A stretch of DNA of 64,000 nucleotides from Pedobacter schmidteae (GCF_900564155.1 NZ_LS999839.1:3221097-3285096), one strand, 5' to 3'. Counted from the stretch's first letter, positions 17,897 to 26,193 are shown. Notes: generated from the letters alone by a model not told the origin. A program made the numbers and translations.

Positions 17897-18391
17897 ATGG
17901 ATTACATGAAGGTCTTTATGAAGGGTAGTTTAATTTTTAGGCTTGCCGGTGATGATGATTTGCCTGGTATTCTTGAGATCTGGAAGAATGGGTTAGAAAT
18001 ATTTAGGTCAAAAGATATTGATCCAGAACCTCTGGTCGCTGCATTTGAGGAGAATTTTAAGAACCGAAACCATTATTTTAATTTCTGGGTTGCCTGCAAT
18101 GGGGCTGTATTGGGGTGGTGTTCGATTTTGCCTGCCTTTTCTCACCCGCTCAAACAAAAGAAAAGCGCTGAGGTAAGTATATATTTTCGAAAGGAGCATA
18201 GTGCGAAAGGTTTGGGCAGGAAGTTGATGAAATATGTTTTTAGCGAGATTCAGGAATCTGAACTGGAAATTGTTTGGGGTTTTGCCCAGATGCAGAACAT
18301 GGCTTCGATAAGAATGTGTGAAAATGCGGGTATGAAAATTTGCGGACAAACTTCCAATAGGATAATTTTAGTGAAAGAGTTTATAAAATAG
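17897..18391 (+). CDS. GNAT acyltransferase
   Basis: 164 residues (161 if the second ATG is used). The pattern is standard GNAT: AVLGWCSILPAFSHP (strand), then VSIYFRKEHSAKGLGRKLMK (CoA loop, K-G-L-G) and GFAQMQNMASIRMCENAGM (helix 3 to strand 6). It is of the phosphinothricin/RimI-like type, distinct from paralogue group A. It lies 9 bp after one GNAT and 6 bp before an ATP-grasp gene, implying one operon. Confidence 0.85.
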   Translation: MDYMKVFMKGSLIFRLAGDDDLPGILEIWKNGLEIFRSKDIDPEPLVAAFEENFKNRNHYFNFWVACNGAVLGWCSILPAFSHPLKQKKSAEVSIYFRKEHSAKGLGRKLMKYVFSEIQESELEIVWGFAQMQNMASIRMCENAGMKICGQTSNRIILVKEFIK

Positions 18392-18397
18392 CTAACG

Positions 18398-19246
18398 ATG
18401 ACCAGAAGGTTCTATTGTCTATATAATTCTAAAACGGATAGTTTGAATATGACTGACCGGCTTGGGCTGTTAAAGTCAGCCTGCGTTAAGAACGATATTC
18501 ACTTTGTTTCGCTTGATCAGGCTACAGTGGATTTTTCTGATCTTCCGGTACCTACAGAAAATGATGGTTTATATAATTGTTCCAGGGGATCTATGCTCCT
18601 TGAGCGTTGCATGTTAAATCTTAAGGTCAGGACATTCTATAGAGAATTTCCAGGGGTGGGATTGACTGAGAATAGTAATCACTGGAGCATTTTGCATAAG
18701 ATGTATAATATCTCAATGCCTAAAACGGTGTTTAATGGAACAAATGATAAGGCCCTTTTAAAGAAATATGTAGATTTTTTAGCAGGCTTTCCACTGGTAC
18801 TTAAAACGTATGGTGGGACAGGTGGGGTAGGGGTGATTAAAGTAGATAACTATGCAACATTGTTCAGTGTCTGTGATTATTTTACTGAAAACAGGATTGA
18901 ATTTGCACTTAAGGAATTTATTCCTGCTGAAACATGCGAAAGGTTAACCGTGGTTGGAGATCAGGTGGTTGCGGGGATTTGCAGACCGATTGTCGCTGAT
19001 GATTTTAGAAGTAATGCTTTTGATACAAAAACTTTTTCTAAGCGGTACGGGCCGGAGGTAACCGGTTTAGCGATAAAGGCTGTTCAGTGTTCTAATTTTA
19101 ATTTAGGAGGGGTGGATATCGTTGTTGACAAAAGAACAGGTGTACCCCATGTTTTAGAAGTAAATTTTCCTTTAAACTTTGTGCATTCCGAAATTGTAAC
19201 CGGTGTAAGTATATCAAATGATATGGTGACTTATTTGTTCCGATAG
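18398..19246 (+). CDS. ATP-grasp ligase, RimK-like (paralogue 1)
   Basis: 282 residues. An N-terminal pre-ATP-grasp segment is followed by the ATP-grasp core: MPKTVFNGT, the nucleotide-binding lysine strand FPLVLKTYGGTGGVGV (about residues 130-146), FALKEFIPA, and the Mg-binding C-terminus GGVDIVV...VLEVNFPLNF with the conserved E-x-N. ATP-grasp ligases join a carboxylate to an amine or thiol through an acyl phosphate. It is a clear paralogue of the convergent gene at 19258-20115. It shares an operon with two GNATs, so the cluster probably ligates and then acylates a small molecule or peptide (inference). Confidence 0.88.
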   Translation: MTRRFYCLYNSKTDSLNMTDRLGLLKSACVKNDIHFVSLDQATVDFSDLPVPTENDGLYNCSRGSMLLERCMLNLKVRTFYREFPGVGLTENSNHWSILHKMYNISMPKTVFNGTNDKALLKKYVDFLAGFPLVLKTYGGTGGVGVIKVDNYATLFSVCDYFTENRIEFALKEFIPAETCERLTVVGDQVVAGICRPIVADDFRSNAFDTKTFSKRYGPEVTGLAIKAVQCSNFNLGGVDIVVDKRTGVPHVLEVNFPLNFVHSEIVTGVSISNDMVTYLFR

Positions 19247-19257
19247 AGTTTTAGGTA

Positions 19258-20115
19258 CTAAACTTTTAAAGCTTTATCCATTAGGAACTGGAGACTCTTT
19301 TTTACAATATCAACCCCACTTATTAATTGTGGCCGGGTAAAGTCATGGGGGAAGTTCACTTCAAGTAAATAAGGCTGATCGTGCTTGTCAAAAATAATGT
19401 CTACACCTGCGGTTTCAAAACCCAGCATCTTTGTCGCTTCGGTTGCTATAGCCAAAATTGATTTGTCAAATTTTCTGTTATAGTCCCTGATTGCTGTCTT
19501 TTGTCCGGAAACCCGGAAATCATCTTCAATGTTCTGCCTAAAAACACTTGCTATCACTTCATTACCTAAAACAATTAATCGTGCAGTGCCGTTATTTTTT
19601 ATGAATTCCCTCATGACAAAATTGTCACCTGTAGTTATCAGATAATCAACGGTAGATATCAGGTTTTGCCAGCTTTCTATTTTAATTGTACCTATTCCTT
19701 TTGTGCTGCGTGTTGATTTTATAATAACCGGAAAACCACCTAAACGTTCAACATATTTTTTAAGCAGTTGTCTGTCTGCTGTAATGTTAAAGACTGTTTT
19801 AGGCATTTTGACGTTCAACTTTTGATGTATTATGGAATATTTGATAGTATCTGAATTGTTCTGGACGTATGTTGGATTTTTAGTATAAAAAGTGGTTACC
19901 TTTTCGTTGAGCAATAGCGATTCTAAAGTTTCACTTCCGATGGTAGCGTTATACAATAAGTCTGTTTTGGTCAGCATCGGTAAATCGGAATAATCCACAA
20001 TTTGGCTGTCCAGGGGTATAAATTCTAGGTTTAATTGATCGCAGGCAGTTTTTAGCTGGTCTAACCTGAGTTTTACACCTTCATAGTACCCATTATGTAA
20101 GCAAAAGAATTTCAT
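19258..20115 (-). CDS. ATP-grasp ligase, RimK-like (paralogue 2)
   Basis: 285 residues. It aligns along its full length with the ligase at 18398-19246: both begin FYCLYN/FFCLHN, both have a VDFSDLP/VDYSDLP block, MPKTVFN, a lysine strand (IIKSTRSTKGIGT), and the Mg-binding ending AGVDIIFDK...LLEVNFPHDF. It is convergent with its paralogue, the stop codons being 11 bp apart, and divergent from a LuxR-type gene with 250 bp between starts. The duplication and inversion suggest two successive or alternative ligation steps (inference). Confidence 0.88.
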   Translation of the reverse strand: MKFFCLHNGYYEGVKLRLDQLKTACDQLNLEFIPLDSQIVDYSDLPMLTKTDLLYNATIGSETLESLLLNEKVTTFYTKNPTYVQNNSDTIKYSIIHQKLNVKMPKTVFNITADRQLLKKYVERLGGFPVIIKSTRSTKGIGTIKIESWQNLISTVDYLITTGDNFVMREFIKNNGTARLIVLGNEVIASVFRQNIEDDFRVSGQKTAIRDYNRKFDKSILAIATEATKMLGFETAGVDIIFDKHDQPYLLEVNFPHDFTRPQLISGVDIVKKSLQFLMDKALKV

Positions 20116-20368
20116 CCGGTAGGTTTATTTAGAAAATAAATTGTTCAGTTTTTTTAAGTATCAATCAGTTGCTGGTCGTTGTTGTTAACAGCACTATCTA
20201 AAAATACAAAATAAACAACTTATTTAATGAAATTTATGGTTGTGAATCTGGCAATTACAGAATAACCTCTATGCTGTTTTTTATAACATAATTTTATTGT
20301 AATTTATTGATGTAATGTTTATATTGGTGTATCTCCCTATCATTTGACATTTATACAATTAAAGCTCC

Positions 20369-21157
20369 ATGGACACTCAAATGAAACCAACATGGCTGGG
20401 TTATTTAAATAACTTAAAGGGAAAAATTTACGAGCCTGAACAGCTGCAACTAACTGATTTTGATGATTTTGTTAACGCGAATACGATTGCTTCTTCGTTT
20501 TTCAGGCATAGTGTACCTGCTGTTTATCTTCTGGATTACAGAACGAGTTCGTATATCAATATGTCTGAGAATTTTGCGGGTTATAAATCGGAGTATTTTA
20601 TAAGAGGGGGAATCAGTCATACCTTAGAAATTTTTGACAGGGACCATTTAAAAGTTTATAATGAGCGGATTTTTCCGGACAGGTTACAGATATTGAAGAA
20701 TATCACTCCTCTGGAACATAAAAATTATGTGTTTTCCTACAATTTCAAGCTAAAGAATAGAAATGGGAACTATGACAGTTTCCTGCAACGGAGCTGTTTT
20801 CTTTCTGATGCAAATGGAAGTCCTTTGTTCAGCATGGGAATTCTGCTGAATATTACAAACTATAACAATGGAAATTCTATTGTTCAGACGGTAGATAAGA
20901 TTTCGGCAAATGGCTGGGAGCAGGAAACCGAGTTTAAGAAAGTTTATTTCTTAAATGAAGAAGATAAGCTCTTGTCTATGCGGGAACGGGAGGTGTTGTT
21001 ATGGATGGCTGAAGGTTTGAGTAATAAGATGATTGCGGACAAGATGTCGTTAAGTGAGCATACGGTTATCAATCATCGCCGCAATATGCATACAAAGACG
21101 AATATGCCGAATGCTACGGCTTTAGTAGGCTTTGCAATCAGAAATGGATTGATTTAG
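20369..21157 (+). CDS. LuxR-type regulator with PAS-like sensor domain
   Basis: 262 residues. The first 180 or so look like a PAS-type sensor (AVYLLDYRTSSYINMSENFAG, then FLQRSCFLSDANGSPLFSMG). The C-terminus is a LuxR/GerE HTH (LSMREREVLLWMAEGLSNKM followed by IADKMSLSEHTVINHRRNMH). It is likely the transcription factor of the GNAT/ATP-grasp cluster because it stands in its middle, divergent from one ATP-grasp gene. The ligand is unknown; a product of the cluster is an obvious candidate (inference). Confidence 0.88.
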   Translation: MDTQMKPTWLGYLNNLKGKIYEPEQLQLTDFDDFVNANTIASSFFRHSVPAVYLLDYRTSSYINMSENFAGYKSEYFIRGGISHTLEIFDRDHLKVYNERIFPDRLQILKNITPLEHKNYVFSYNFKLKNRNGNYDSFLQRSCFLSDANGSPLFSMGILLNITNYNNGNSIVQTVDKISANGWEQETEFKKVYFLNEEDKLLSMREREVLLWMAEGLSNKMIADKMSLSEHTVINHRRNMHTKTNMPNATALVGFAIRNGLI

Positions 21158-21165
21158 GGGTAAAT

Positions 21166-22011
21166 TTATTCAGGTGTATTAAAAATATCACCAGCATAGT
21201 CTGCCAAAAGTTGGTTAAAGGCTTCGGGCTGGTCTATGTGAACCAGGTGATTGGCACCGGGAATTTTATAGACCTGATTGTTCCATAATTTTATGGGTGC
21301 ACTGTCCAGGTAATCGGGGTTGATGACCTGTTCATCTTTACCAAAGATCATAAGGACGGGTTTATTCAAAGATGCGACCAGCTCAATCTCATCATTGAAT
21401 TGCTGCTGGGTTATGCTGGTTGACAAGGCTGACCTAAATTGTGGTTTTACACGGTAATAGTCGGTAACAAATTCATTTACAACAGCGGTGTCTCTGGTTG
21501 TCATTACCTGGGAAGCATAGGTTCTGACATCATTTTCTGGGGACTGCTCGGTGAAGACAACATGGACATTGGTACCAGGATAGATAAAGGTGTCCATCGT
21601 ATATTTTTCTCCGACAAGACAACTTCCTGCCAGGATGATTCCTTCAGGATTCAGATTAAATGCGAGGGATTCTGCAAGGATGTTGGTACCCAGGGAAACA
21701 GCAGCTATCAGGTAGGGACTTTCTTTAGCAATTGATTTGATGGCTGTTGCTACGATCTTGCCCAGCGCTGGAATACTGTAGTCCCCATCTGGATCGGAAC
21801 TACCTTCTGAATCGCCGTGCGCTGGAAGGTCTATGGCAATTAATCTGTAATTTTTTAGTAACCCGCTCTCTAATTGAGCCTTCCAGCTGGCTGAAGAAAT
21901 GGAATTACCATGGATAAAGAATATGATTGGTGATTTATCTTCATTGATGTCCTGGTAGGCGAGATTGATGTTGAAAACGTTGATGACTTTTTTTTTCATG
22001 GATTTGCACAA
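21166..22011 (-). CDS. Alpha/beta hydrolase
   Basis: 281 residues. The fold is recognised from the oxyanion segment FFIHGNSISSASWK, the LIAIDLPAHGDSE strand, a nucleophile elbow A-V-S-L-G (Ser in place, first Gly replaced by Ala), the acid-region strand PVLMIFGKDEQVI and the catalytic His in IPGANHLVHID. No signal peptide. It is convergent with the LuxR-type gene. It could cleave or activate an ester, amide or lactone made by the neighbouring acyltransferases (inference). Confidence 0.87.
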   Translation of the reverse strand: MCKSMKKKVINVFNINLAYQDINEDKSPIIFFIHGNSISSASWKAQLESGLLKNYRLIAIDLPAHGDSEGSSDPDGDYSIPALGKIVATAIKSIAKESPYLIAAVSLGTNILAESLAFNLNPEGIILAGSCLVGEKYTMDTFIYPGTNVHVVFTEQSPENDVRTYASQVMTTRDTAVVNEFVTDYYRVKPQFRSALSTSITQQQFNDEIELVASLNKPVLMIFGKDEQVINPDYLDSAPIKLWNNQVYKIPGANHLVHIDQPEAFNQLLADYAGDIFNTPE

Positions 22012-22276
22012 ATAAAGGAAATAAGATACGGATTAAAATTCGTTATGGGAAATAGCAAGTTCTTGTCATTGCTGACCTTTGATATTCTCAGGAAATTGGT
22101 GGTTTGAATTATGTTGATTAAAAAAGGCTTTGAAAACCATGATATAGCAAAAATGGTAATTTCTATGGAGGAAGTATTTTAGAGCTGGAAAAAGATAAAT
22201 ATATAAGCGAATGATAGGCGATTTACATGTTAACTGGAATGGATTCAAATCATGATATTGGAAAAAGACAAATTAA

Positions 22277-22834
22277 ATGAATTTAAATAATCAATCTAGC
22301 AGTTATATTTTTTCTTTGGCATCAATTGAAGATATTCCTTTTTTAGTTAAGTTGAATTCAGAATGGCAACTCAGTAATATTTCATCGGATATGAAAAGCG
22401 AGGGGTTCCTATCTGCTAAGTTTAATGCTTCTGATTTTGAGAAATTAATTAAAAATGAAGAAGTTGTTATTGCCTCGTTTAGTGGGATTGTAGTAGGATA
22501 TTATTTATTGAATAACTTTTGTGAAACAATTAAATATCATGAAGGGCAAAAGGTGATCCTTAACTTAATTGACAGGAATAAAATTAAAAACCGACATAGA
22601 ATTGGAATAGGGGCTCAATCTGTAATTGAAAAACAGCATCAGGGTAAGGGGCTATCAAGATTTATGCTTAAACTGTTATGTGAATCTGTATGTGCAAAAT
22701 ATGACTTTTTATATAGTTCTATTTCAAAACAAAATATAAAGGCATATCAGATTCATACTAAAGAAGGGTGGTTTGTAGCTGATGAAGATGATTCTTGTCA
22801 TTATGTTTTATTGAACCCTGGGTCAGTAATGTGA
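22277..22834 (+). CDS. GNAT acyltransferase, paralogue group A (2 of 3)
   Basis: 185 residues. It shares with the GNATs at 17345 and 23857 the blocks SEGFLSAKFNASDFEKLIKN, EVVIASFSGIVVGYYLLN, a CoA loop of the type IGAQSVIEKQHQGKGLSRFM, and the helix AYQIHTKEGW. AT-rich codons differ from genes before 17 kb. It starts the second, plus-strand half of the cluster, which continues without opposite-strand genes to 26.1 kb. Confidence 0.85.
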   Translation: MNLNNQSSSYIFSLASIEDIPFLVKLNSEWQLSNISSDMKSEGFLSAKFNASDFEKLIKNEEVVIASFSGIVVGYYLLNNFCETIKYHEGQKVILNLIDRNKIKNRHRIGIGAQSVIEKQHQGKGLSRFMLKLLCESVCAKYDFLYSSISKQNIKAYQIHTKEGWFVADEDDSCHYVLLNPGSVM

Positions 22835-22901
22835 GGTTCCTATGCTATAAAATTAAATCGTTTCGGGTTGTCATAAAAAGATGGATTAATACGCCAAATA
22901 T

Positions 22902-23471
22902 ATGTTTACTTTCGAAGTACAAAAGGATTTTACACCGGAGTTAAATCAACTAAGAAGAGAAAGTTTTCCGGGGACACTTGATCTACAAACTGCTGTTGAT
23001 GAGTTTGATCAGGACTCACAACATGGTGTTTTATACAATGGGGATCGTAATATTTTGGCTTATTGCCGGTTTACACCTAACCCTGGAGGAGTTTTTTCGA
23101 GTTGGGCCAGGAGAGTTGACTTATTGCCGAATACTGTGGACTGTGTGGATTTAGGTAGGTGTCTTGTCAACCCTGAATTTCGTGGACAGGGATTAATGGA
23201 GGTACTTGTGCTTCATAGTCTGTTGTACGCAAAAAAGAAAAACTTTCTTTTCGTAAATGGGGGTGTCACTCCTAACCGGGGGATGAATGAAATGATCTAC
23301 GACCTGGGATTCGAGGATTGTGGAGCACCTGTACCATTTCATCAGAGTAATGGAAAAAGTGGACTGATCCAGTTGGTGACCTGCGATATTACTTTGCACG
23401 GTCGAAAGTGGGAGTCAAGGTTGGAGAGTATAATGGAGAATTCTTTTTATCGATTGGAAAAGAAACATTAA
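22902..23471 (+). CDS. GNAT-fold acyltransferase, LuxI/N-acyl amino acid synthase-like type
   Basis: 189 residues. The order of elements is that of acyltransferases of the LuxI-like GNAT superfamily: an N-terminal helix with LRRESFPG, a D...D..HGVLY strand, a LAYCRFTP strand, DLGRCLVNPEFRGQGLMEVL (CoA loop R-G-Q-G-L), and FVNGGVTPNRGMNEMIYDLGFE. I infer acyl transfer to a small amine; the LuxI comparison is by pattern only. The SemiSWEET-like gene follows 19 bp downstream. Confidence 0.75.
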   Translation: MFTFEVQKDFTPELNQLRRESFPGTLDLQTAVDEFDQDSQHGVLYNGDRNILAYCRFTPNPGGVFSSWARRVDLLPNTVDCVDLGRCLVNPEFRGQGLMEVLVLHSLLYAKKKNFLFVNGGVTPNRGMNEMIYDLGFEDCGAPVPFHQSNGKSGLIQLVTCDITLHGRKWESRLESIMENSFYRLEKKH

Positions 23472-23490
23472 CAAGCTAAAATTTAATGAT

Positions 23491-23787
23491 ATGACCTTTG
23501 ATGAAATTACCCTTGTAAGTTCTTTAACCATTGTAGCAAGTTACACGATAAAACTCATTGGCTTTCCACAACAGGCCATAAAGCTCTATCGAGCAAAGAA
23601 TGTAGGTAATCTGTCTTTTTTCCTATTCCTATCTTCATTCATCAGTTACATTCTGTGGACATATTATGGCTATCTGAAGAAAGATTGGGTAATTATCTGG
23701 GGACAAAGTGTAGGTATTTTGACATCCGGGATCGTATTGTTCCTGCTCTGGAGATATAGGAAGAATACAAGGGAAGATTTTAAGTGA
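23491..23787 (+). CDS. SemiSWEET/PQ-loop small transporter (1 of 2)
   Basis: 98 residues with three hydrophobic helices (about residues 5-25, 38-60, 66-88). The PQ motif is present in the first helix end (KLIGFPQQAIKLYRAKNVGN) followed by LSFFLFLSSFISYILW and the Tyr/Gly region; this is the usual SemiSWEET layout, in which two chains form one transporter. SemiSWEETs move small solutes (sugars in known cases) in either direction. Its position between GNAT genes suggests export or import of the cluster's substrate or product (inference). Confidence 0.85.
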   Translation: MTFDEITLVSSLTIVASYTIKLIGFPQQAIKLYRAKNVGNLSFFLFLSSFISYILWTYYGYLKKDWVIIWGQSVGILTSGIVLFLLWRYRKNTREDFK

Positions 23788-23856
23788 AAAAATTAAAGCA
23801 GTTTAAAATTAGAGGCTACAATATATCCGGGATAAGTTTTTATAAAAACAATTGAA

Positions 23857-24378
23857 ATGATTTACAGACCTGCCAGTAAGGTTGATGGGAATGCCATTAC
23901 CGCTTTGAATAATAAATTCTATCAGGCTTTTTTAGAAGATGATAAGCAAAAGGGTTTTCTGAAAAACAAGTTTACTTTAGACGAAATAGAAACTTTGATA
24001 GCGTCCGGGGAAGTTGTAGTAGCCGAGTTTCAAGGTGAGGTAATTGGTTATTATCTTACCAATAGTATTTTTGAATCAGAAGCCATCAGGAAAAGAAAGT
24101 TGCATGTGCAGGAGTTGATCGAGGTAGGGACTATAAGGAATGTCAGGTATGTTTACCATACCCAGGCGGTAGTGGACAGGCCTTATATGGGGAAGGGCGT
24201 TGGTAAGGCGTTGTTAAAAAATCTGAAAAAATTGATCAGTTCAAAGTTTGATTATTTGATCGGATATATAGATCAGGAAAACCTGAATGCCAGACTGGCG
24301 CATACAAAGTCGGGCTGGGAAGTTTTTACAACGGTTGAAGGTGGCTGTCTGGCGATGACAAAGGTGAGTGGTGATTAA
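23857..24378 (+). CDS. GNAT acyltransferase, paralogue group A (3 of 3)
   Basis: 173 residues. Shared blocks with its paralogues are KGFLKNKFTLDEIETLI, EVVVAEFQGEVIGYYLTN, the CoA loop QAVVDRPYMGKGVGKALLKN, and ARLAHTKSGWEVF. It is slightly more basic than the others. Same-strand genes lie on either side within 30-70 bp, in keeping with one operon. Confidence 0.86.
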   Translation: MIYRPASKVDGNAITALNNKFYQAFLEDDKQKGFLKNKFTLDEIETLIASGEVVVAEFQGEVIGYYLTNSIFESEAIRKRKLHVQELIEVGTIRNVRYVYHTQAVVDRPYMGKGVGKALLKNLKKLISSKFDYLIGYIDQENLNARLAHTKSGWEVFTTVEGGCLAMTKVSGD

Positions 24379-24408
24379 ACAAATTTGGTTATATTTTTAC
24401 GATAAATA

Positions 24409-24942
24409 ATGATTGCGGAGAAACCGGTACTGCTGACGGATAAAACCAGGCTTCAGGAAATATTTGAGCTTAGGGTGAATGCTTATGAGCATTCACCGTT
24501 TTCACAGTATATCAACCATCAAAATGCGCCGAATGGTCTGTTTGATGACCTTGACTTTTCGCCTTCATGCTATCATTGGATTATTGAATCCGGCCATAAA
24601 ATAATTGCCAGCTGCAGGCTATCTATGGTGAGGGATTTAAAAGATATTTCAGAGAACTTTTGGCAGCTGGGCTTACCACAGAAAGGTAGTTCTGCATTTT
24701 ATTCGAGGTTGGTTGTTGATAAAGATTATAGGAACCATGGTTTGGCAAATCTCATGGACCAAGCCAGGATTGAGTTTATTCGAGCACACAAGGAAGAATT
24801 TTTAACGCTGGCTTGGGCCAGGGAAGACCGCGTACCGGCCCTTTTGAAACTTGGTTTTGAATATCAGGCAGCTATTACAGTAAAGGTGGTGGATGCAGAA
24901 GAGCCTGCAACTGCCTTAAAATTTGTTCAAAGACAATATTAA
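24409..24942 (+). CDS. GNAT-fold acyltransferase, LuxI-like type, paralogue group B (1 of 2)
   Basis: 177 residues. The N-terminus (DKTRLQEIFELRVNAYEHSP) and the acidic FDDLDFSP...HWIIESGHKIIASCRLS stretch match the layout of autoinducer-synthase-like GNATs (R..vY...D..D....h....G...G..RL). The CoA loop is YSRLVVDKDYRNHGLANLM. It is closely related in sequence to the next gene, 3 bp away. The comparison with LuxI-like enzymes is by pattern. Confidence 0.78.
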   Translation: MIAEKPVLLTDKTRLQEIFELRVNAYEHSPFSQYINHQNAPNGLFDDLDFSPSCYHWIIESGHKIIASCRLSMVRDLKDISENFWQLGLPQKGSSAFYSRLVVDKDYRNHGLANLMDQARIEFIRAHKEEFLTLAWAREDRVPALLKLGFEYQAAITVKVVDAEEPATALKFVQRQY

Positions 24943-24945
24943 ACA

Positions 24946-25476
24946 ATGAATCGGCATCATCCCATTTTACTGGAAGACAAAAGTAAATTAAGTGAGATCT
25001 ATCAACTGCGGGTAAAAGCCTGGCAGCCGCATGGCGTTATAACGGCTCAGACTCATCCGGATGGATATTTTGACCATCTGGATGACCTTGCCTTGCATTG
25101 GGTAATAGAGGTGAGCAATAAAATCATTGGGGCTGCCAGGTTAAATATCTTATCCGATACGAATGATTTACCCTGTCCGGGCACTTTTAAAAGGGTGGTT
25201 GATTTTAAGGCCGGTGAATCCTTTGTTTTTTATTCGAGATTAATTGTTGATCCTGAGTATCAGGGCTATAATATGAGTGCTTTACTGGATAAAGCGCGTG
25301 TGGATTTTATAAGGCAGCAGGCAGAAATTAAAAAGGTAATTGCTACAGCGGGGGAACGAAGGGCAGTTAAGCTGGAAGCGTATGGCTTTATGGTTCTGGA
25401 TAAGGTGCTTCCAGCGGACGATTATAAATCAATGGATAGGTTTGATACTTATATTATACAAATGCTAAATGAGTGA
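24946..25476 (+). CDS. GNAT-fold acyltransferase, LuxI-like type, paralogue group B (2 of 2)
   Basis: 176 residues. It repeats the plan of the gene upstream: LEDKSKLSEIYQLRVKAW, FDHLDDLALHWVIEVSNKII, GAARLNILSD, and YSRLIVDPEYQGYNMSALLD. The CoA loop lacks the second glycine (Q-G-Y-N-M instead of R-N-H-G-L), so cofactor binding may be altered. Its end overlaps the start of the second SemiSWEET by 8 bases, a sign of translational coupling between an acyltransferase and a transporter. Confidence 0.78.
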   Translation: MNRHHPILLEDKSKLSEIYQLRVKAWQPHGVITAQTHPDGYFDHLDDLALHWVIEVSNKIIGAARLNILSDTNDLPCPGTFKRVVDFKAGESFVFYSRLIVDPEYQGYNMSALLDKARVDFIRQQAEIKKVIATAGERRAVKLEAYGFMVLDKVLPADDYKSMDRFDTYIIQMLNE

Positions 25477-25798
25477 TCTTTTTATACAGTTCATTGCGGT
25501 GATGACGGTGGTGGGCTCAATTGCTATCAAACTGGTCGGGATACCTGATCAGATCAGAATGTTATTAAAAACCAATGAGGTGGGGAATATTTCTTTATTA
25601 AATTATTGGCTGAGCCTGATTACCTATTTCTTTTGGACCATTCATGGTATGATTAAGCAGGATTTGGTAATTATTATTGCGCAATCGCTTGGTGTGATAA
25701 CCACAGGTATATTGCTAGCGATAATCTTCAGGATAAAAAGAAAAAAGAAGCAACATGGGATGACGATTCATTTGTCTGATGAAAATAAGGGTTATTAA
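25469..25798 (+). CDS. SemiSWEET/PQ-loop small transporter (2 of 2)
   Basis: 109 residues, three hydrophobic helices. It has the same plan as the protein at 23491-23787 (SIAIKLVGIPDQIRMLLKTN then VGNISLLNYWLSLITYFFW), but the PQ motif is changed to Pro-Asp. The C-terminus is longer and basic/hydrophilic. It overlaps the upstream GNAT by 8 bases and the next ORF by 20 bases. Two paralogous half-transporters in one cluster could pair as a heterodimer (inference). Confidence 0.82.
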   Translation: MSDLFIQFIAVMTVVGSIAIKLVGIPDQIRMLLKTNEVGNISLLNYWLSLITYFFWTIHGMIKQDLVIIIAQSLGVITTGILLAIIFRIKRKKKQHGMTIHLSDENKGY

Positions 25799-26117
25799 CA
25801 TTAAAAAAACTACATATAAAGTATGTCAGCATAAAAAATATGCTAAAAGATGGACTTCACTTTTGGACGATTATACTCAAAAAGAAAATTCCAGCAACGA
25901 TGTTGAACCAGTATTATTAAAAGGAATTCATTGGGAGCTTGGCAGGCCCGCTGAAACAATGAAGGTTAATAGTTTGGATTTTGGTGTGCAGCAACAGGGG
26001 AATTTTTCGAAATCCAGACTTGTTTATCCCGAGGTCTGTGCTAGGAACAAACTGAGTATTTTCTCTTTTGAGGAGTTGTACAGATTTGCAGGGAAGCAGA
26101 ATTTTGAAGCGCTATAA
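25779..26117 (+). CDS. Unknown 112-aa protein ending the GNAT/ATP-grasp cluster
   Basis: It begins inside the end of the SemiSWEET gene (20-base overlap). No family is recognised. It is basic at the N-terminus (RVINIKKTTYKVCQHKKYAK), with segments HWELGRPAETMKVNSLDFG and SIFSFEELYRFAG. No signal or membrane helix. A strong terminator follows, so it is the last gene of the run. It could be a small partner or substrate of the cluster. Confidence 0.5.
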   Translation: MKIRVINIKKTTYKVCQHKKYAKRWTSLLDDYTQKENSSNDVEPVLLKGIHWELGRPAETMKVNSLDFGVQQQGNFSKSRLVYPEVCARNKLSIFSFEELYRFAGKQNFEAL

Positions 26118-26153
26118 CGGTAAAGTAATTTAAGATGATAACTGTTAGAAACG

Positions 26154-26180
26154 AAACGGAGGCCATGGCCTCCGTTTTTT
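26154..26180 (+). terminator. Rho-independent terminator closing the cluster
   Basis: Near-perfect palindrome AAACGGAGGCC/GGCCTCCGTTT followed by T6. It separates the plus-strand cluster from a convergent lipoprotein gene and could work in both directions. Confidence 0.88.
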
Positions 26181-26193
26181 ATTTTGTTTCCTG

